Shown here: positions 55,948-64,000 of the stretch, piece after piece | Layout of the letters: each line of letters begins with the position of its first letter | Numbering within the stretch: the first letter of the stretch is position 1 | Assembly: GCF_004135365.1 (NCBI RefSeq) | Contig: NZ_CP035492.1 | Coordinates: forward strand, 3,809,501 to 3,873,500 | Origin: Paenibacillus protaetiae | Lineage (GTDB): Bacteria > Bacillota > Bacilli > Paenibacillales > Paenibacillaceae | Direction: 5' to 3' | Length of the DNA: 64,000 bases | Notes under the pieces: generated by a model | What the model was told of the DNA's origin: nothing | Seen by the model: only the letters and a program-made list of their open reading frames with translations | Databases searched by the model: none | Position numbers and translations under genes: made by a program

Positions 55948-57264
55948 TTGTACAGCATATTAGTAGTGGACGATGAGCCGCTTATTTGCAAAGGCCTCAG
56001 CGCTTTGCTCGGCTCATCGGGCCTTAGCATTGATCATATTTTTACGGCTAACAGCGGCTACGAGGCGCTTGATTATTTGCGGATGGAAGATATTGATTTG
56101 CTCATTACCGATATTCAGATGGGCGAAATGAGCGGAATCGAGCTGATGAACCAGGCGCGGTTAATTAAGCCTTGGGTGCAGACGATTGTTATTTCCGCCC
56201 ATGAAGCTTTCCAATATGCCCAGTCGGCGATCCGCCTCGGGGCCAAAGATTATTTGATCAAGCCGCTGAACAGCGGGCAGTTTCTGGATTCGGTCCGGGA
56301 TGTGCTGCTCAAAATTTCCAAACCTGCCCCGGCACCGGTGAATGAGGATAACGGCGCCTCACAGCCGTTCCGGATGGACGCGCCAACTGCGGAGCGGACT
56401 TCACTGCTGAACCGGCTTATTTCCGATGCGGATGCGTCCGCAAGAGAGGAAGCCGTGAAGCTGCTGGCGGAGCGATGCGGCCTGGAACTGAAAGGGCCGT
56501 ATTATACCGTCATCAGCGTCCTGCTGCATGGAGAAGGCAGGTCAGCCAGCCATGATGAGCTGCTGAATTACGGCGCTTTAAACCTGATCAGCGAGCTGTG
56601 CAGCAAAGAAGCGCGGTGCAGCGTGTTTTTTGTCCGGCCGGGGGAGATTGCGGTTATTGCCGAATGGGATGAAGCTTTATTTGCCGATATGAGCATTAAC
56701 AAGGTTAATCAGCTCGACATGATGGGGCAGAGCATTCACTTCAACTTGAATGCTTATTTGCGGCTGCAAGGCGTTGTCGGCATCAGCCAAATATTGCGCG
56801 GGCAGGAGTTTCTGTACGAATTGTACGAGCAGTCCAGCAAAGCGGTGTTCTGGCATAAGGAGCATCCGGACCATTATGTGTTTTATTACGGCGATTTCAA
56901 GTGGAACCTGTACAAGCAGCCGGAAACGACGGAGGAGCTGCATGAGCGGACGAACCAGATCGTAGAGCAGGCCAAAGCGTATATCGACGAGCATTTTATG
57001 CAAAAAGGGCTGACGCTGCATGAAGTGGCGAACCGCAACCATGTCAGTCCGAATTATTTGAGCTATTTGTTCAAAAAAAATATGGACTGCAACTTGTGGG
57101 AATATGTCATTAAGCTGCGCATGGAGCTGGCCAAAAGCCTGCTGCTGAACTCGGATTTGCGCAGGTATGAGATCGCCGAGCGGGTCGGTTACGAATCTCC
57201 GGAACATTTTAGCAAAATATTTAAAAAATACTACGGCATGAGCCCAAGCGAAATGAAAAAGTAG
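55948..57264 (+). CDS. YesN-type response regulator with AraC DNA-binding domain (importer 3)
   Basis: 438 residues. The receiver domain has Asp8/Asp9, phospho-acceptor Asp55 (LLITDIQMGE) and Lys105 (LIKPL). A middle region of about 200 residues follows, then two AraC-type helix-turn-helix units (LTLHEVANRNHVSPNYLSYLFKKNM and RYEIAERVGYESPEHFSKIFKKYYG, key parts), ending MSPSEMKK. The start is TTG at 55948, seven bases after GAGGAGGA. It probably activates the permease-permease-binding protein genes that follow after 95 bases. Confidence 0.93.
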   Translation: MYSILVVDDEPLICKGLSALLGSSGLSIDHIFTANSGYEALDYLRMEDIDLLITDIQMGEMSGIELMNQARLIKPWVQTIVISAHEAFQYAQSAIRLGAKDYLIKPLNSGQFLDSVRDVLLKISKPAPAPVNEDNGASQPFRMDAPTAERTSLLNRLISDADASAREEAVKLLAERCGLELKGPYYTVISVLLHGEGRSASHDELLNYGALNLISELCSKEARCSVFFVRPGEIAVIAEWDEALFADMSINKVNQLDMMGQSIHFNLNAYLRLQGVVGISQILRGQEFLYELYEQSSKAVFWHKEHPDHYVFYYGDFKWNLYKQPETTEELHERTNQIVEQAKAYIDEHFMQKGLTLHEVANRNHVSPNYLSYLFKKNMDCNLWEYVIKLRMELAKSLLLNSDLRRYEIAERVGYESPEHFSKIFKKYYGMSPSEMKK

Positions 57265-57359
57265 GATTCGCTACAGTTTGAATAGATACACACATTACTC
57301 CGGCGTTCATCCTTTTTTACAATGGAATAGACGAAATGAAAAGGAATGAGGGGTAATGG

Positions 57360-58286
57360 ATGCCTAGTACAACAGCACATCTGGGAACTTCCGAAAAGGC
57401 GCCGCAGCAAAAAAACGGCTTCCAGCTTTGGATAAGAAAAAACAAGACAGGGCTGCTCTTTATTTTGCCTGCAGCAGTCATTTTTGTTTTATTTTTGTGG
57501 CTGCCTATTTTAAAAGGCTTTTTCTACAGCTTTTATCACATCGACTTTGTTAAGGGCAATACGTTTGTAGGCTTTGACAACTACAAAACGGCATTGGATG
57601 ACCCTATATTGGGCAAGGCCATCCGCAATACCCTATATTATATGGGGCTTTGCTTAGTTATCGGCTTTGCCGTACCGATAGTGTTCGCCGTAATTATTTC
57701 CGAGCTGCGCCGGTTTCAAGGCTTTGTGCGCGTCAGCGCCTATTTGCCGAACGTTATTCCGGTTGTCGTGCTGTACAGCGTGTGGCGCTGGATATACGAC
57801 CCGGTTGGTCCGATCAATGCGACCTTATCGCAAACCGGCCATGACCAAATTTCGTTTATGACGGATTCGGCCTGGTCCATGATTTCGCTTGTATTTATGG
57901 AAACGTGGCAGCAGTTCGGCTCGGCGATGCTGATTTATTTGGCAGCCCTGCTGAGCATTCCGAAAGACTGGTACGAAGCGGCGCAAATTGACGGAGCGGG
58001 CGTATGGAGAAGGGTATGGCATATTATGCTGCCTTCCATTCGCGGATTGATTGGCCTGATGTTAATCCTTCAGCTGATCGGAACCTCGCAAGCGTACCAA
58101 TCTCAATTGGCTATGCTGGACGGCGGTCCAAACTTTACGACAACAACGTATGCACTGCTTATTGTGAAGTATGCCACAACGCAGCTGAACATGGGCGTGG
58201 CTTCCGCGCTTGGCGTATTGATGTTCCTTGTGCTTGGCGTACTCGCGATTATTCAATACAAGCTGAACGGAAGAGGGGGAAACTAA
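57360..58286 (+). CDS. Sugar ABC importer 3: permease (LplB/UgpA-like)
   Basis: 308 residues. An N-terminal cytoplasmic tail of about 28 residues is followed by six membrane segments; the EAA loop is EAAQIDGAGVWRRVWHIMLPS. The start ATG at 57360 follows GAGGGGT. In this locus the order is kinase, regulator, permease, permease, binding protein. It is four bases from the next permease gene. Confidence 0.92.
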   Translation: MPSTTAHLGTSEKAPQQKNGFQLWIRKNKTGLLFILPAAVIFVLFLWLPILKGFFYSFYHIDFVKGNTFVGFDNYKTALDDPILGKAIRNTLYYMGLCLVIGFAVPIVFAVIISELRRFQGFVRVSAYLPNVIPVVVLYSVWRWIYDPVGPINATLSQTGHDQISFMTDSAWSMISLVFMETWQQFGSAMLIYLAALLSIPKDWYEAAQIDGAGVWRRVWHIMLPSIRGLIGLMLILQLIGTSQAYQSQLAMLDGGPNFTTTTYALLIVKYATTQLNMGVASALGVLMFLVLGVLAIIQYKLNGRGGN

Positions 58287-58290
58287 CAAC

Positions 58291-59166
58291 ATGAGCAGTC
58301 AAGATCGCAACTTATTGTCCCGCTATGATTTCAATAAAACGTCAGTAAAAGTTTCGTACGGCTTGATCATGCTGCTTGTAGTGGTCATGGTCGTTACAAT
58401 GCTGTACCCGATCTTCTCGACCTTGTTTAACGCTTTGAAATCCAATGAAGAGGTGAACTCCTTCCCTCCTCATTTCCTGCCGGAAGGCAGCTGGCATTTC
58501 AGTAACTTCAAAGAAGGCTGGAACTTTATCGACCTTCCGCTGTTTTTGCGCAATACGTTGTTAATTTTCGCCGGGAACCTTGTTGTAACGATTCTGGTGC
58601 TTGGCTTTGCGGCTTATTCGCTGTCGAAGCTGACCTTGCCGAAGAAAAAACTCGTCAATGCCTTTTTTATGACGACGCTTTTTATTCCGCCAACAACGTA
58701 TTTAATTCCGAACTTTTTGAACTTGCAGGACTTTGGACTGCTGAACTCGTTTTTTGCCTTCTGGCTGCCGGCCGGCGCCAACGCGTATTATTTGCTCCTG
58801 CTCAAAAGCTTCTTTGACGGCTTGAGCGGCGAGCTGTTTGAAGCGGCACGGGTTGACGGCGCTTCGGAGCTGAGATGCTTCCTGCAGATCGCGGTTCCGC
58901 TTTCGATTCCGATTATTTCGACGCTGGCGATCTTTATTTTCAACACATCGTGGAACGACTGGTTCTGGCCGTCGATGGTGATGCACAGCGACCACCGTTA
59001 TCCGCTCGCCACAGCAATCTACAAATATATTGTGAATGCAAGAATGCTCGACCTGAACATTAAATTCGCCATTTTGACGATTACGACGATTCCGCCGATT
59101 GTAGTATTCCTTGTATTCCAACGTTACATTATCGGCGGACTGCAGCTTGGCGGCGTGAAAGGCTAA
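58291..59166 (+). CDS. Sugar ABC importer 3: permease (LplC/UgpE-like)
   Basis: 291 residues, six membrane segments, EAA loop EAARVDGASELRCFLQIAVPLS. The C-terminus IIGGLQLGGVKG is typical of MalG-type permeases. The start ATG at 58291 lies 11 bases after GAGGGGG. It forms the channel with the preceding permease. Confidence 0.93.
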   Translation: MSSQDRNLLSRYDFNKTSVKVSYGLIMLLVVVMVVTMLYPIFSTLFNALKSNEEVNSFPPHFLPEGSWHFSNFKEGWNFIDLPLFLRNTLLIFAGNLVVTILVLGFAAYSLSKLTLPKKKLVNAFFMTTLFIPPTTYLIPNFLNLQDFGLLNSFFAFWLPAGANAYYLLLLKSFFDGLSGELFEAARVDGASELRCFLQIAVPLSIPIISTLAIFIFNTSWNDWFWPSMVMHSDHRYPLATAIYKYIVNARMLDLNIKFAILTITTIPPIVVFLVFQRYIIGGLQLGGVKG

Positions 59167-59289
59167 GCGGCAAGGCAGCAGTATCGTAGAGCTGCACACG
59201 ATAGGCATAAGAATACACCTCGTGTTATAAATGCGCTTACATTATGATGGACAAGTAACAAAAAACAAGACATAAAGAGGGGAAAAAAC

Positions 59290-60690
59290 ATGCGTAAAGT
59301 AACAGCAGTTGTAGCAGGCGTCGCTTTGCTGGGCTCGATTGTTGCGGGTTGCGGCAATAACGGCAATAACGCCAACACAGGCAGCACTTCTGATTCGGCG
59401 GCTGGCGACAAAGCCAAAAAAGTTACAATCAGTGTTTATTATCCGCTTCCTGACCAGGTGGAAGACCGTAAGCTGGAAGACGACAAAATCCGCCGCTTCC
59501 AAGAGAAGTATCCGAATGTAACGATTGAGAAAAGCGACTGGCATTATAACGTAAATGAGATCGGCATCAAAATGGCTGCAAATGAAGCGCCAACGATTTT
59601 TAACACGTTTGCCACAGAAGCTAAATTTCTGGTTGAACGCGGCTGGGCTGCAGATATTACCGATCTGTGGAACAACTACGAGCACAAGGATGAAATCAAC
59701 CCGACGCTGCAAAACCAATTTGTAATCGACAACAAAGTATACGGCGTGATCCAAAAAGGGTATGTAACCAGCACCGTTGTAAACAAAAAGATGCTGGAAG
59801 ACAAAAACGTTGCGATTCCTTCCTATGACTGGACTTGGGACGATATGCTGAACACAGCGAAAGCTGTTGCAGATCCGAAGAAAGGCATCTCCGGTATCGC
59901 GCCTATGGGTAAAGGCAACGAAGCGGGCTGGAACTGGACGAACTTCCTGTTCGAAGCAGGCGGCGAAATTCAAACCGACGACGGCTCCAAAGTAACGGCA
60001 GCGTTCAACTCTGAAGCTGGCGAGAAAGCTATGGAATTCTACAACAAGCTGAAATGGGAAGCGAATGCGATTCCGCAGGACTGGGCGCTTGGCTGGGGCG
60101 ATGCAGTAGGCGCATTTGCTCAGAAACGTACGGCAATGGTTGTAGCAGGCGCGGAAGGCCCGCTGGATCAAGCGCTGAACCAAGGCGGCATGAAGCCTGA
60201 GGATGTATTGACGTACCCGATGCCGGCAGCTGAAAAAGGCGGCAAGCATTACGGTATTTTGGGCGGGGACTATCTGGTCATCAACCCGAATGCATCCAAA
60301 GAAGAGCAAGAAGCGGCATTTAACTACATCACGTTTGACTACTTCTCCGACAGCTGGCTGGAATCGGTAGAAAAAGATATTCAAGCCCGCAAAGCGGAAG
60401 GCAAATACTACATTCCGCCTCAAATGAACTACTACAAAGACGATTCGGAATACGGCAAAAAAGCGCAAGCGATTTTTGACAAATACGACAACGTCTACAA
60501 ATATGATGCTGAATCCAACGCTTTGCTGGACGGCAAACCGGAAGCGCAATACAGCACGCAAGAGTTTTACGGCGAAATGACGAATATCATTCAAGAAATT
60601 TTCTCGAAGAAAAACGTCGACTACAAAGCGAAGCTGGATACAGCGGCACAAACGATGCAAACGAAATATTATGACCAAATCGGCAAATAA
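59290..60690 (+). CDS. Sugar ABC importer 3: substrate-binding lipoprotein
   Basis: 466 residues. Lipoprotein signal (RKVTAVVAGVALLGSIVAGC, lipobox IVAGC), then a family 1 binding fold with FQEKYPNVTIEKSDW, YGVIQKGYVTSTVVNKKMLED (key parts) and TWDDMLNTAKAVADP. It is separated from the permease by 123 bases, which contain a possible extra -10 (TATGAT, 59243-59248). An internal promoter would let the receptor be made in excess. The start ATG at 59290 follows AGAGGGG. Confidence 0.92.
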   Translation: MRKVTAVVAGVALLGSIVAGCGNNGNNANTGSTSDSAAGDKAKKVTISVYYPLPDQVEDRKLEDDKIRRFQEKYPNVTIEKSDWHYNVNEIGIKMAANEAPTIFNTFATEAKFLVERGWAADITDLWNNYEHKDEINPTLQNQFVIDNKVYGVIQKGYVTSTVVNKKMLEDKNVAIPSYDWTWDDMLNTAKAVADPKKGISGIAPMGKGNEAGWNWTNFLFEAGGEIQTDDGSKVTAAFNSEAGEKAMEFYNKLKWEANAIPQDWALGWGDAVGAFAQKRTAMVVAGAEGPLDQALNQGGMKPEDVLTYPMPAAEKGGKHYGILGGDYLVINPNASKEEQEAAFNYITFDYFSDSWLESVEKDIQARKAEGKYYIPPQMNYYKDDSEYGKKAQAIFDKYDNVYKYDAESNALLDGKPEAQYSTQEFYGEMTNIIQEIFSKKNVDYKAKLDTAAQTMQTKYYDQIGK

Positions 60691-60702
60691 TGCCGATCTG
60701 GC

Positions 60703-60738
60703 CCAAGAAGCCCGGGGAATGATCCCCGGGCTTCTTGG
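60703..60738 (+). terminator. Strong terminator after sugar importer 3
   Basis: A perfect 16-bp stem, CCAAGAAGCCCGGGGA (60703-60718) with TCCCCGGGCTTCTTGG (60723-60738), loop of four. Confidence 0.8.
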
Positions 60739-60941
60739 TGTTATCATTCCATCATTTAGCCGCCAAAGGAGGAAGACCATGAACAAGGGCGGGCGTCCCC
60801 CTGATTAGGCTGAAATTGTAAAGGATGGAACGGATAATCGATAAAACGATTAGAATTTTTTAGTAATCGGCCGCTGTTGCCGGAGGCCGTGCTACAATCA
60901 GTCTCGTCCAAAATTTGAAGAGAAGGAGACTGAAACTGAAT

Positions 60942-61577
60942 ATGATGCGAAAATGGGTTTTGATGATGATGACAGCGCTGCTTTTGTCGGCGGCTGCGCT
61001 ACATAACAAGGTGGAAGCCGCTTCGCTCAAAATAGGAGCGCAAGGCGACGCTGTGAAGGATTTGCAATACAGGCTCGCTATTTTGAACTATTACACGAAT
61101 CCAATTGTTCCGACTTACGATAACAATACAGCCGCAGCGGTTAAGAAGTTTCAGAAAGGAGCGGGGCTGGCCGCTGACGGTGTAGCGGGCCAGCTAACGA
61201 TTCATGCGCTGCATAAAGTATCCGCAAGCAAAGCGGATGTGACCAAAATCGCGAGGGTTATCTATGCCGAAGGCAGAGGAGAACCGTACCAAGGACAGAT
61301 TGCCATCGGCGCCGTCATTATGAACCGGGTGAAGGCGCCGTCTTTCCCGAAGACGGTGAACGACGTTATTTTTGCGCCTAATGCTTTCTCCGTTGTAGCG
61401 GGCGGCCAGTATTGGCTTATTCCCGACAATACCGCGATCAAAGCGGCTAAAGCGGCAGCGACGGGCAGCGATCCGTCGAAGGACGCCTTTTATTTCTACA
61501 ATGGCAGCGCCACCTCGGACTGGATGCTGTCGCGGCCGGTAACGGTTAAGATCGGCCATCATGTCTTTGCAAAATAA
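60942..61577 (+). CDS. Exported cell wall hydrolase, SleB type
   Basis: 211 residues. A signal peptide (RKWVLMMMTALLLSAAAL, cleavage near VEA-A) is followed by a peptidoglycan-binding domain (SLKIGAQGDAVKDLQYRL to VAGQLTIHAL, residues about 28-85) and a SleB/Hydrolase_2 domain (residues about 98-205). The expected catalytic Glu is in YAEGRGEPYQGQ. It cleaves the cortex or vegetative peptidoglycan glycan strand as a lytic transglycosylase in known SleB enzymes. The start chosen is ATG at 60942. The frame opens earlier at a TTG (60915), which would prefix a basic segment before the ribosome site AGAAGGAG. It could act in germination or sporulation. Confidence 0.88.
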   Translation: MMRKWVLMMMTALLLSAAALHNKVEAASLKIGAQGDAVKDLQYRLAILNYYTNPIVPTYDNNTAAAVKKFQKGAGLAADGVAGQLTIHALHKVSASKADVTKIARVIYAEGRGEPYQGQIAIGAVIMNRVKAPSFPKTVNDVIFAPNAFSVVAGGQYWLIPDNTAIKAAKAAATGSDPSKDAFYFYNGSATSDWMLSRPVTVKIGHHVFAK

Positions 61578-61681
61578 ATAAGTCTATGATCCGGATTAAC
61601 GTACCTGTAAAGTGCTACAAGGCGTTTTTGCCGATATAATAAGGAAAGAAACGTTTCGCAGAAGGGGACGACTTTACCTTT

Positions 61682-62755
61682 ATGAATAAAGTAATGTTAA
61701 CCGGCGGCGGTTCGGCCGGCCATGTCACCGTCAATTTGGCGCTTATCCCGCGGTTTCGCAAGGAAGGCTGGTCGGTTGACTATATCGGCTCCGAGAACGG
61801 CATCGAGAAGCAGCTCGTTGCGCCGCACGAGGATGTGGCGTATCACAGCATTTCGACCGGCAAGCTGCGCCGTTATCTGGACATTCAGAACATGAAGGAC
61901 CCGTTTAAAGTGGCGAAGGGCGTATTTCAGGCTTACCGGATTATCCGCAGGCGAAAGCCTGATGTGGTGTTTTCCAAAGGCGGTTTTGTATCGGTGCCTG
62001 TTGTTGTCGGGGCATGGATGAACCGGGTTCCGGTCATCATCCATGAATCGGATTTGACACCGGGCCTTGCCAATCGGCTGGCTATCCCGTTCGCCCGCGC
62101 GGTATGCACGACATTTCCCGAAACGGAGCAGCATTTGGATAAAGGCAAAGCCCGTTATGTCGGTGCGGTCGTACGCGAGGAGCTGGCGAAGGGGCGCGCT
62201 GAGCGGGGGCGGATGCTGTGCGAATTTACGAGGCAGAAGCCGGTGCTGCTCATTATGGGCGGCAGCCTTGGCGCGCGCAAAATCAACGAGACGGTCAAAG
62301 CCGCGATGGGGCGGCTGGCCGAACGGTTTCAAGTGGTGCATCTATGCGGCAAAGGGCAAGTGGACCCATCGGTGAGGTATCCTTTTTACAGGCCGTTTGA
62401 GTATTTAAGCGACGAGCTGCCGGATGTGCTGGCGATGGCGGATATTGTGCTGTCGCGGGCAGGCTCGAATTCGATTTTTGAATTTTTAAGCTTGAAAAAA
62501 CCGATGCTGCTTGTTCCGCTGACGAAGGAGCAAAGCAGAGGGGACCAGATTCTGAATGCGGAATCGTTCCGCAAATCCGGGTTTTGCGAAGTGTTGCAGG
62601 AAGCGGATATGACGGCGGATACGCTGGCGGACAGCTTGTTCCGCTTGTATGACAGCCGCGAGGCTTACCGGAGCCGGATGGAGCAATATGAGCAAAAGGA
62701 TACGCTTGAGCAGCTGTTCCGCCTTATTCAGGCAGCGGCGAAGAAACCGGGATAA
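61682..62755 (+). CDS. murG: UDP-GlcNAc:undecaprenyl-PP-MurNAc-pentapeptide GlcNAc transferase
   Basis: 357 residues, the usual MurG length. It makes lipid II from lipid I at the inner face of the membrane. Glycine-rich loop 1 is GGGSAGHV (8-15), the second is FSKGGFVSVPVVVGA, HESDLTPGLANRLA follows, the linker has MGGSLGARKIN, and the UDP-GlcNAc site is SRAGSNSIFEFLSL. It stands apart from a division/cell wall cluster, so it may be an extra copy. The start ATG at 61682 lies about 12 bases after AAGGGG. Confidence 0.92.
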   Translation: MNKVMLTGGGSAGHVTVNLALIPRFRKEGWSVDYIGSENGIEKQLVAPHEDVAYHSISTGKLRRYLDIQNMKDPFKVAKGVFQAYRIIRRRKPDVVFSKGGFVSVPVVVGAWMNRVPVIIHESDLTPGLANRLAIPFARAVCTTFPETEQHLDKGKARYVGAVVREELAKGRAERGRMLCEFTRQKPVLLIMGGSLGARKINETVKAAMGRLAERFQVVHLCGKGQVDPSVRYPFYRPFEYLSDELPDVLAMADIVLSRAGSNSIFEFLSLKKPMLLVPLTKEQSRGDQILNAESFRKSGFCEVLQEADMTADTLADSLFRLYDSREAYRSRMEQYEQKDTLEQLFRLIQAAAKKPG

Positions 62756-62866
62756 CGGGGCGGGAATAACGTCTGCGAACGGCGGACGGCGGCTGTGCGG
62801 AATGCTGAGGCGCTGACAGACAGCGGCCGTGGAGGCGAATAAGGCCGTTCCGGCAAAATGATAATG

Positions 62867-62891
62867 GGGCTGCTCCGACGGGAGGCAGCCC
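62867..62891. terminator. Shared hairpin between murG and the convergent CD3324-like gene
   Basis: GGGCTGCTCC (62867-62876) pairs with GGAGGCAGCCC (62881-62891) with one bulged base; T-rich on both sides. Confidence 0.65.
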
Positions 62892-62920
62892 TATTTGCAA
62901 TCCGCTGCCATGCAGCATGG

Positions 62921-63202
62921 CTAGCCGCTGGCACGGTTATATTTGCCAATGATTTTACGAACGCTTTCGCCGGACAGATAATACATCCGTTCCAGCTCGC
63001 GGATGCTTCTTCCGCTGCAATACGCGTTGTAAATTTCCTCATTGCGCAGCTTGATGCGCTCCCGGGTTCCGCTTAGCTCTCCCCAGCCGGCTCTCTGCTC
63101 GTTTTGCTTTGGAATGTAGAGCAGCTCGCCTTCAATATATTGCTGAATTTGCTGCAGCAGTTTGGGAGGAAGCACATCCTTTCCGTTTCTGTAATGGGCC
63201 AT
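62921..63202 (-). CDS. CD3324-family small DNA-binding protein
   Basis: 93 residues. It has the pattern of the CD3324 family: VLPPKLLQQIQQYIEGELLYIPKQ, then GELSGTRERIKLRNEEIYNAYCSGRSIRELERMYYLSGESVRKII (key parts). The C-terminal half is a helix-turn-helix that resembles the Mor/resolvase-type HTH. Target genes are unknown. The start ATG at 63202 has GAAGGAGGGC upstream, and this site lies inside a 45-codon frame that starts at 63269. It may be expressed with a leader peptide. Confidence 0.8.
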   Translation of the reverse strand: MAHYRNGKDVLPPKLLQQIQQYIEGELLYIPKQNEQRAGWGELSGTRERIKLRNEEIYNAYCSGRSIRELERMYYLSGESVRKIIGKYNRASG

Positions 63203-63269
63203 CGATGCCCTCCTTCATCAAAATCGTCCAAAAGCTATCGGTGGTTCTCATCGCATTCGCGTTGAACAT
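63132..63269 (-). CDS. Possible 45-residue leader peptide overlapping the CD3324-like gene
   Basis: A frame beginning MFNANAMRTTDSFW at 63269, preceded by GAAAGGAGGAAGG with good spacing, and ending at 63132 inside the CD3324-like gene. The overlap is about 70 bases in another frame. It has no family I recognise. It could couple translation of the regulator, or the strong ribosome site could belong to another leader function. Confidence 0.35.
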   Translation of the reverse strand: MFNANAMRTTDSFWTILMKEGIDGPLQKRKGCASSQTAAANSAIY

Positions 63270-63328
63270 GCTTACCTTCCTCCTTTCATCTATCAACAGT
63301 ATTGGATTTTGTAACAAAACGGTTAAAG

Positions 63329-63350
63329 GGGGAGCCGGTAAAAGCTCCCC
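63329..63350 (-). terminator. Terminator-like hairpin in the CD3324 leader
   Basis: On the minus strand GGGGAGC and GCTCCCC (63344-63350 and 63329-63335) form a 7-bp stem with an 8-base loop, followed by CTTTAACCGTTTTG. It lies 60 bases before the 45-codon frame, so it would sit in the leader as an attenuator. Confidence 0.5.
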
Positions 63351-63358
63351 TGTGAACG

Positions 63359-63381
63359 GGTATTCGCTTTACGCGAATACC
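63359..63381. repeat. 9-bp hairpin upstream of the leader terminator
   Basis: GGTATTCGC (63359-63367) and GCGAATACC (63373-63381) with a 5-base loop. On the minus strand it follows two GGAGG sites and a 10-codon frame starting with TTG (MIQNQEVVFA). Confidence 0.6.
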
Positions 63382-63562
63382 ACCTCCTGGTTCTGAATCA
63401 ATTCGTTCAGCCTCCTTTCCGTTCATTTCGTCGGCCCGACATCTATATTAAGCCATACTGGAAGGCGCTGGCGCAAGAGACAAAATAAACATATCTGTTT
63501 TTTACCATTCCGGGTCTGTTATGATGGAACAAAAGGGACGGACGGAAAGGAGATGCCGCCGG

Positions 63563-64000
63563 ATGACAGCGGAGAAAGGGCCGGATCAAGCCGGCCATGT
63601 CCAGGAGCTGATCGCGCTGCGGACGATTGCAGAGACCTTAAATGAATCGACCGGGCTGAGCACGGAGCTGCTTAATGATGTGATTGAAAAGCTGCTGCAG
63701 CTGACCGGGCTGTCGTCCGGCTGGATGTTTCTAGTGGATGAGCAGGGCTCTTACGAGTTTGCCGCAGGAAGACATCTGCCGCCCGGCCTGACCCGCAGCG
63801 GAGACGAGCCGATGCGCTGCGGCGACTGCTGGTGCCTCGAGCGGTACCGGGAAGGCCGGCTGAAGAACGCCGTCAATATTTTAAACTGCAGGCGGATTGA
63901 GAATGCGGAACAGGGCAATTGGGGAGATACATGCGGCATCACCCATCACGCGACCGTGCCGATCCGGTCCGGCAGCCGGCGGTTTGGCGTGCTGAACGTT
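63563..64000 (+). CDS. GAF-domain sensor protein, 3' end beyond the window
   Basis: The first 146 residues of a frame that runs off the window edge without a stop codon. It starts at ATG 63563, with AAAGGAG ten bases upstream. A short N-terminal helix (VQELIALRTIAETLNEST) leads into a GAF domain with cysteines in MRCGDCWCLE, LNCRR and GDTCGITHHATVPI. This pattern of several cysteines in the GAF domain resembles YhcY-type sensor kinases of Bacillus; a metal or cofactor site is possible. The expected C-terminal kinase or other output domain is not in view. Confidence 0.8.
   Translation, partial: MTAEKGPDQAGHVQELIALRTIAETLNESTGLSTELLNDVIEKLLQLTGLSSGWMFLVDEQGSYEFAAGRHLPPGLTRSGDEPMRCGDCWCLERYREGRLKNAVNILNCRRIENAEQGNWGDTCGITHHATVPIRSGSRRFGVLNV

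Noticed and set aside
59242-60786. A 514-codon open frame opposite binding protein 3
   Set aside because: It is antisense to a well-supported lipoprotein gene, with no start signal and no domain.

Overview
The window looks like chromosome of a spore-forming, Gram-positive Paenibacillus-type bacterium (Bacillota). The signs are moderate G+C, strong AAGGAGG-type ribosome binding sites, frequent TTG and GTG starts, many solute-binding lipoproteins with long low-complexity linkers, YesM/YesN-type two-component systems beside sugar ABC transporters, two LTA-synthase-family sulfatases, a gerA-type germination operon and a SleB-type cell wall hydrolase. I saw no rRNA, tRNA, CRISPR array, insertion sequence or prophage. 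The genus is an inference from gene content.

Layout. 1-2.5 kb: the 3' part of a sugar-binding lipoprotein gene and a Gfo/Idh/MocA dehydrogenase. 2.5-3.9 kb (minus): a TusA-like protein and a YeeE/TsuA thiosulfate permease. 4.1-6.2 kb: a MarR repressor diverging from a DHA2-type efflux pump, with two matching operators over both promoters. 6.3-7.9 kb: alpha/beta hydrolase plus DUF1684 protein. 8.2-13.9 kb: a complete five-gene Opp/Dpp-type importer. 14.2-15.1 kb: YitT-type membrane protein. 15.4-18.7 kb: sugar importer 1 (binding protein and two permeases). 18.9-20.5 kb: GNAT acetyltransferase and LLM-class flavin oxidoreductase. 20.7-24.0 kb: a 1101-residue secreted multidomain protein. 24.3-27.8 kb (minus): phnD-phnC-phnE-phnE, diverging from a CpdB-type phosphoesterase (28.0-29.6 kb). 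29.8 kb: a protein I do not recognise.

30.4-34.4 kb: a siderophore importer (ATPase and two permeases on minus, binding protein on plus), divergently transcribed from a region with two Fur boxes. 34.7-36 kb: DUF72 protein and a small beta-helix-like protein. 36.3-39.0 kb (minus): aconitase. 39.3-41.2 kb: LTA-synthase-family sulfatase 1. 41.4-45.1 kb: gerA/gerB/gerC operon in which the A gene is frameshifted. 45.4-51.8 kb: sugar importer 2 followed by its YesM/YesN pair. 51.9-53.8 kb: sulfatase 2. 54.1-60.7 kb: YesM/YesN pair followed by sugar importer 3. 60.9-62.8 kb: SleB-type hydrolase and MurG. 62.9-63.6 kb: a CD3324-like small regulator on minus with a structured leader. 63.6 kb to the end: the start of a GAF-domain sensor gene cut by the window edge.

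The main theme is nutrient capture by ABC importers (sugars, peptides, phosphonate or phosphite, ferric siderophore, thiosulfate), each with local control. None of the three sugar importers carries its own ATPase gene, so they probably share one encoded elsewhere. Several binding-protein genes are followed by a strong hairpin before the next transporter gene, which fits higher expression of the binding protein. The second theme is the envelope and spore: LTA-type synthases, MurG, SleB-like hydrolase and germinant receptor. I found no clearly new system. The best leads are the frameshifted germinant receptor, the palindrome inside the Fur-controlled promoter, the unusual secreted protein, and the leader before the CD3324-like gene.
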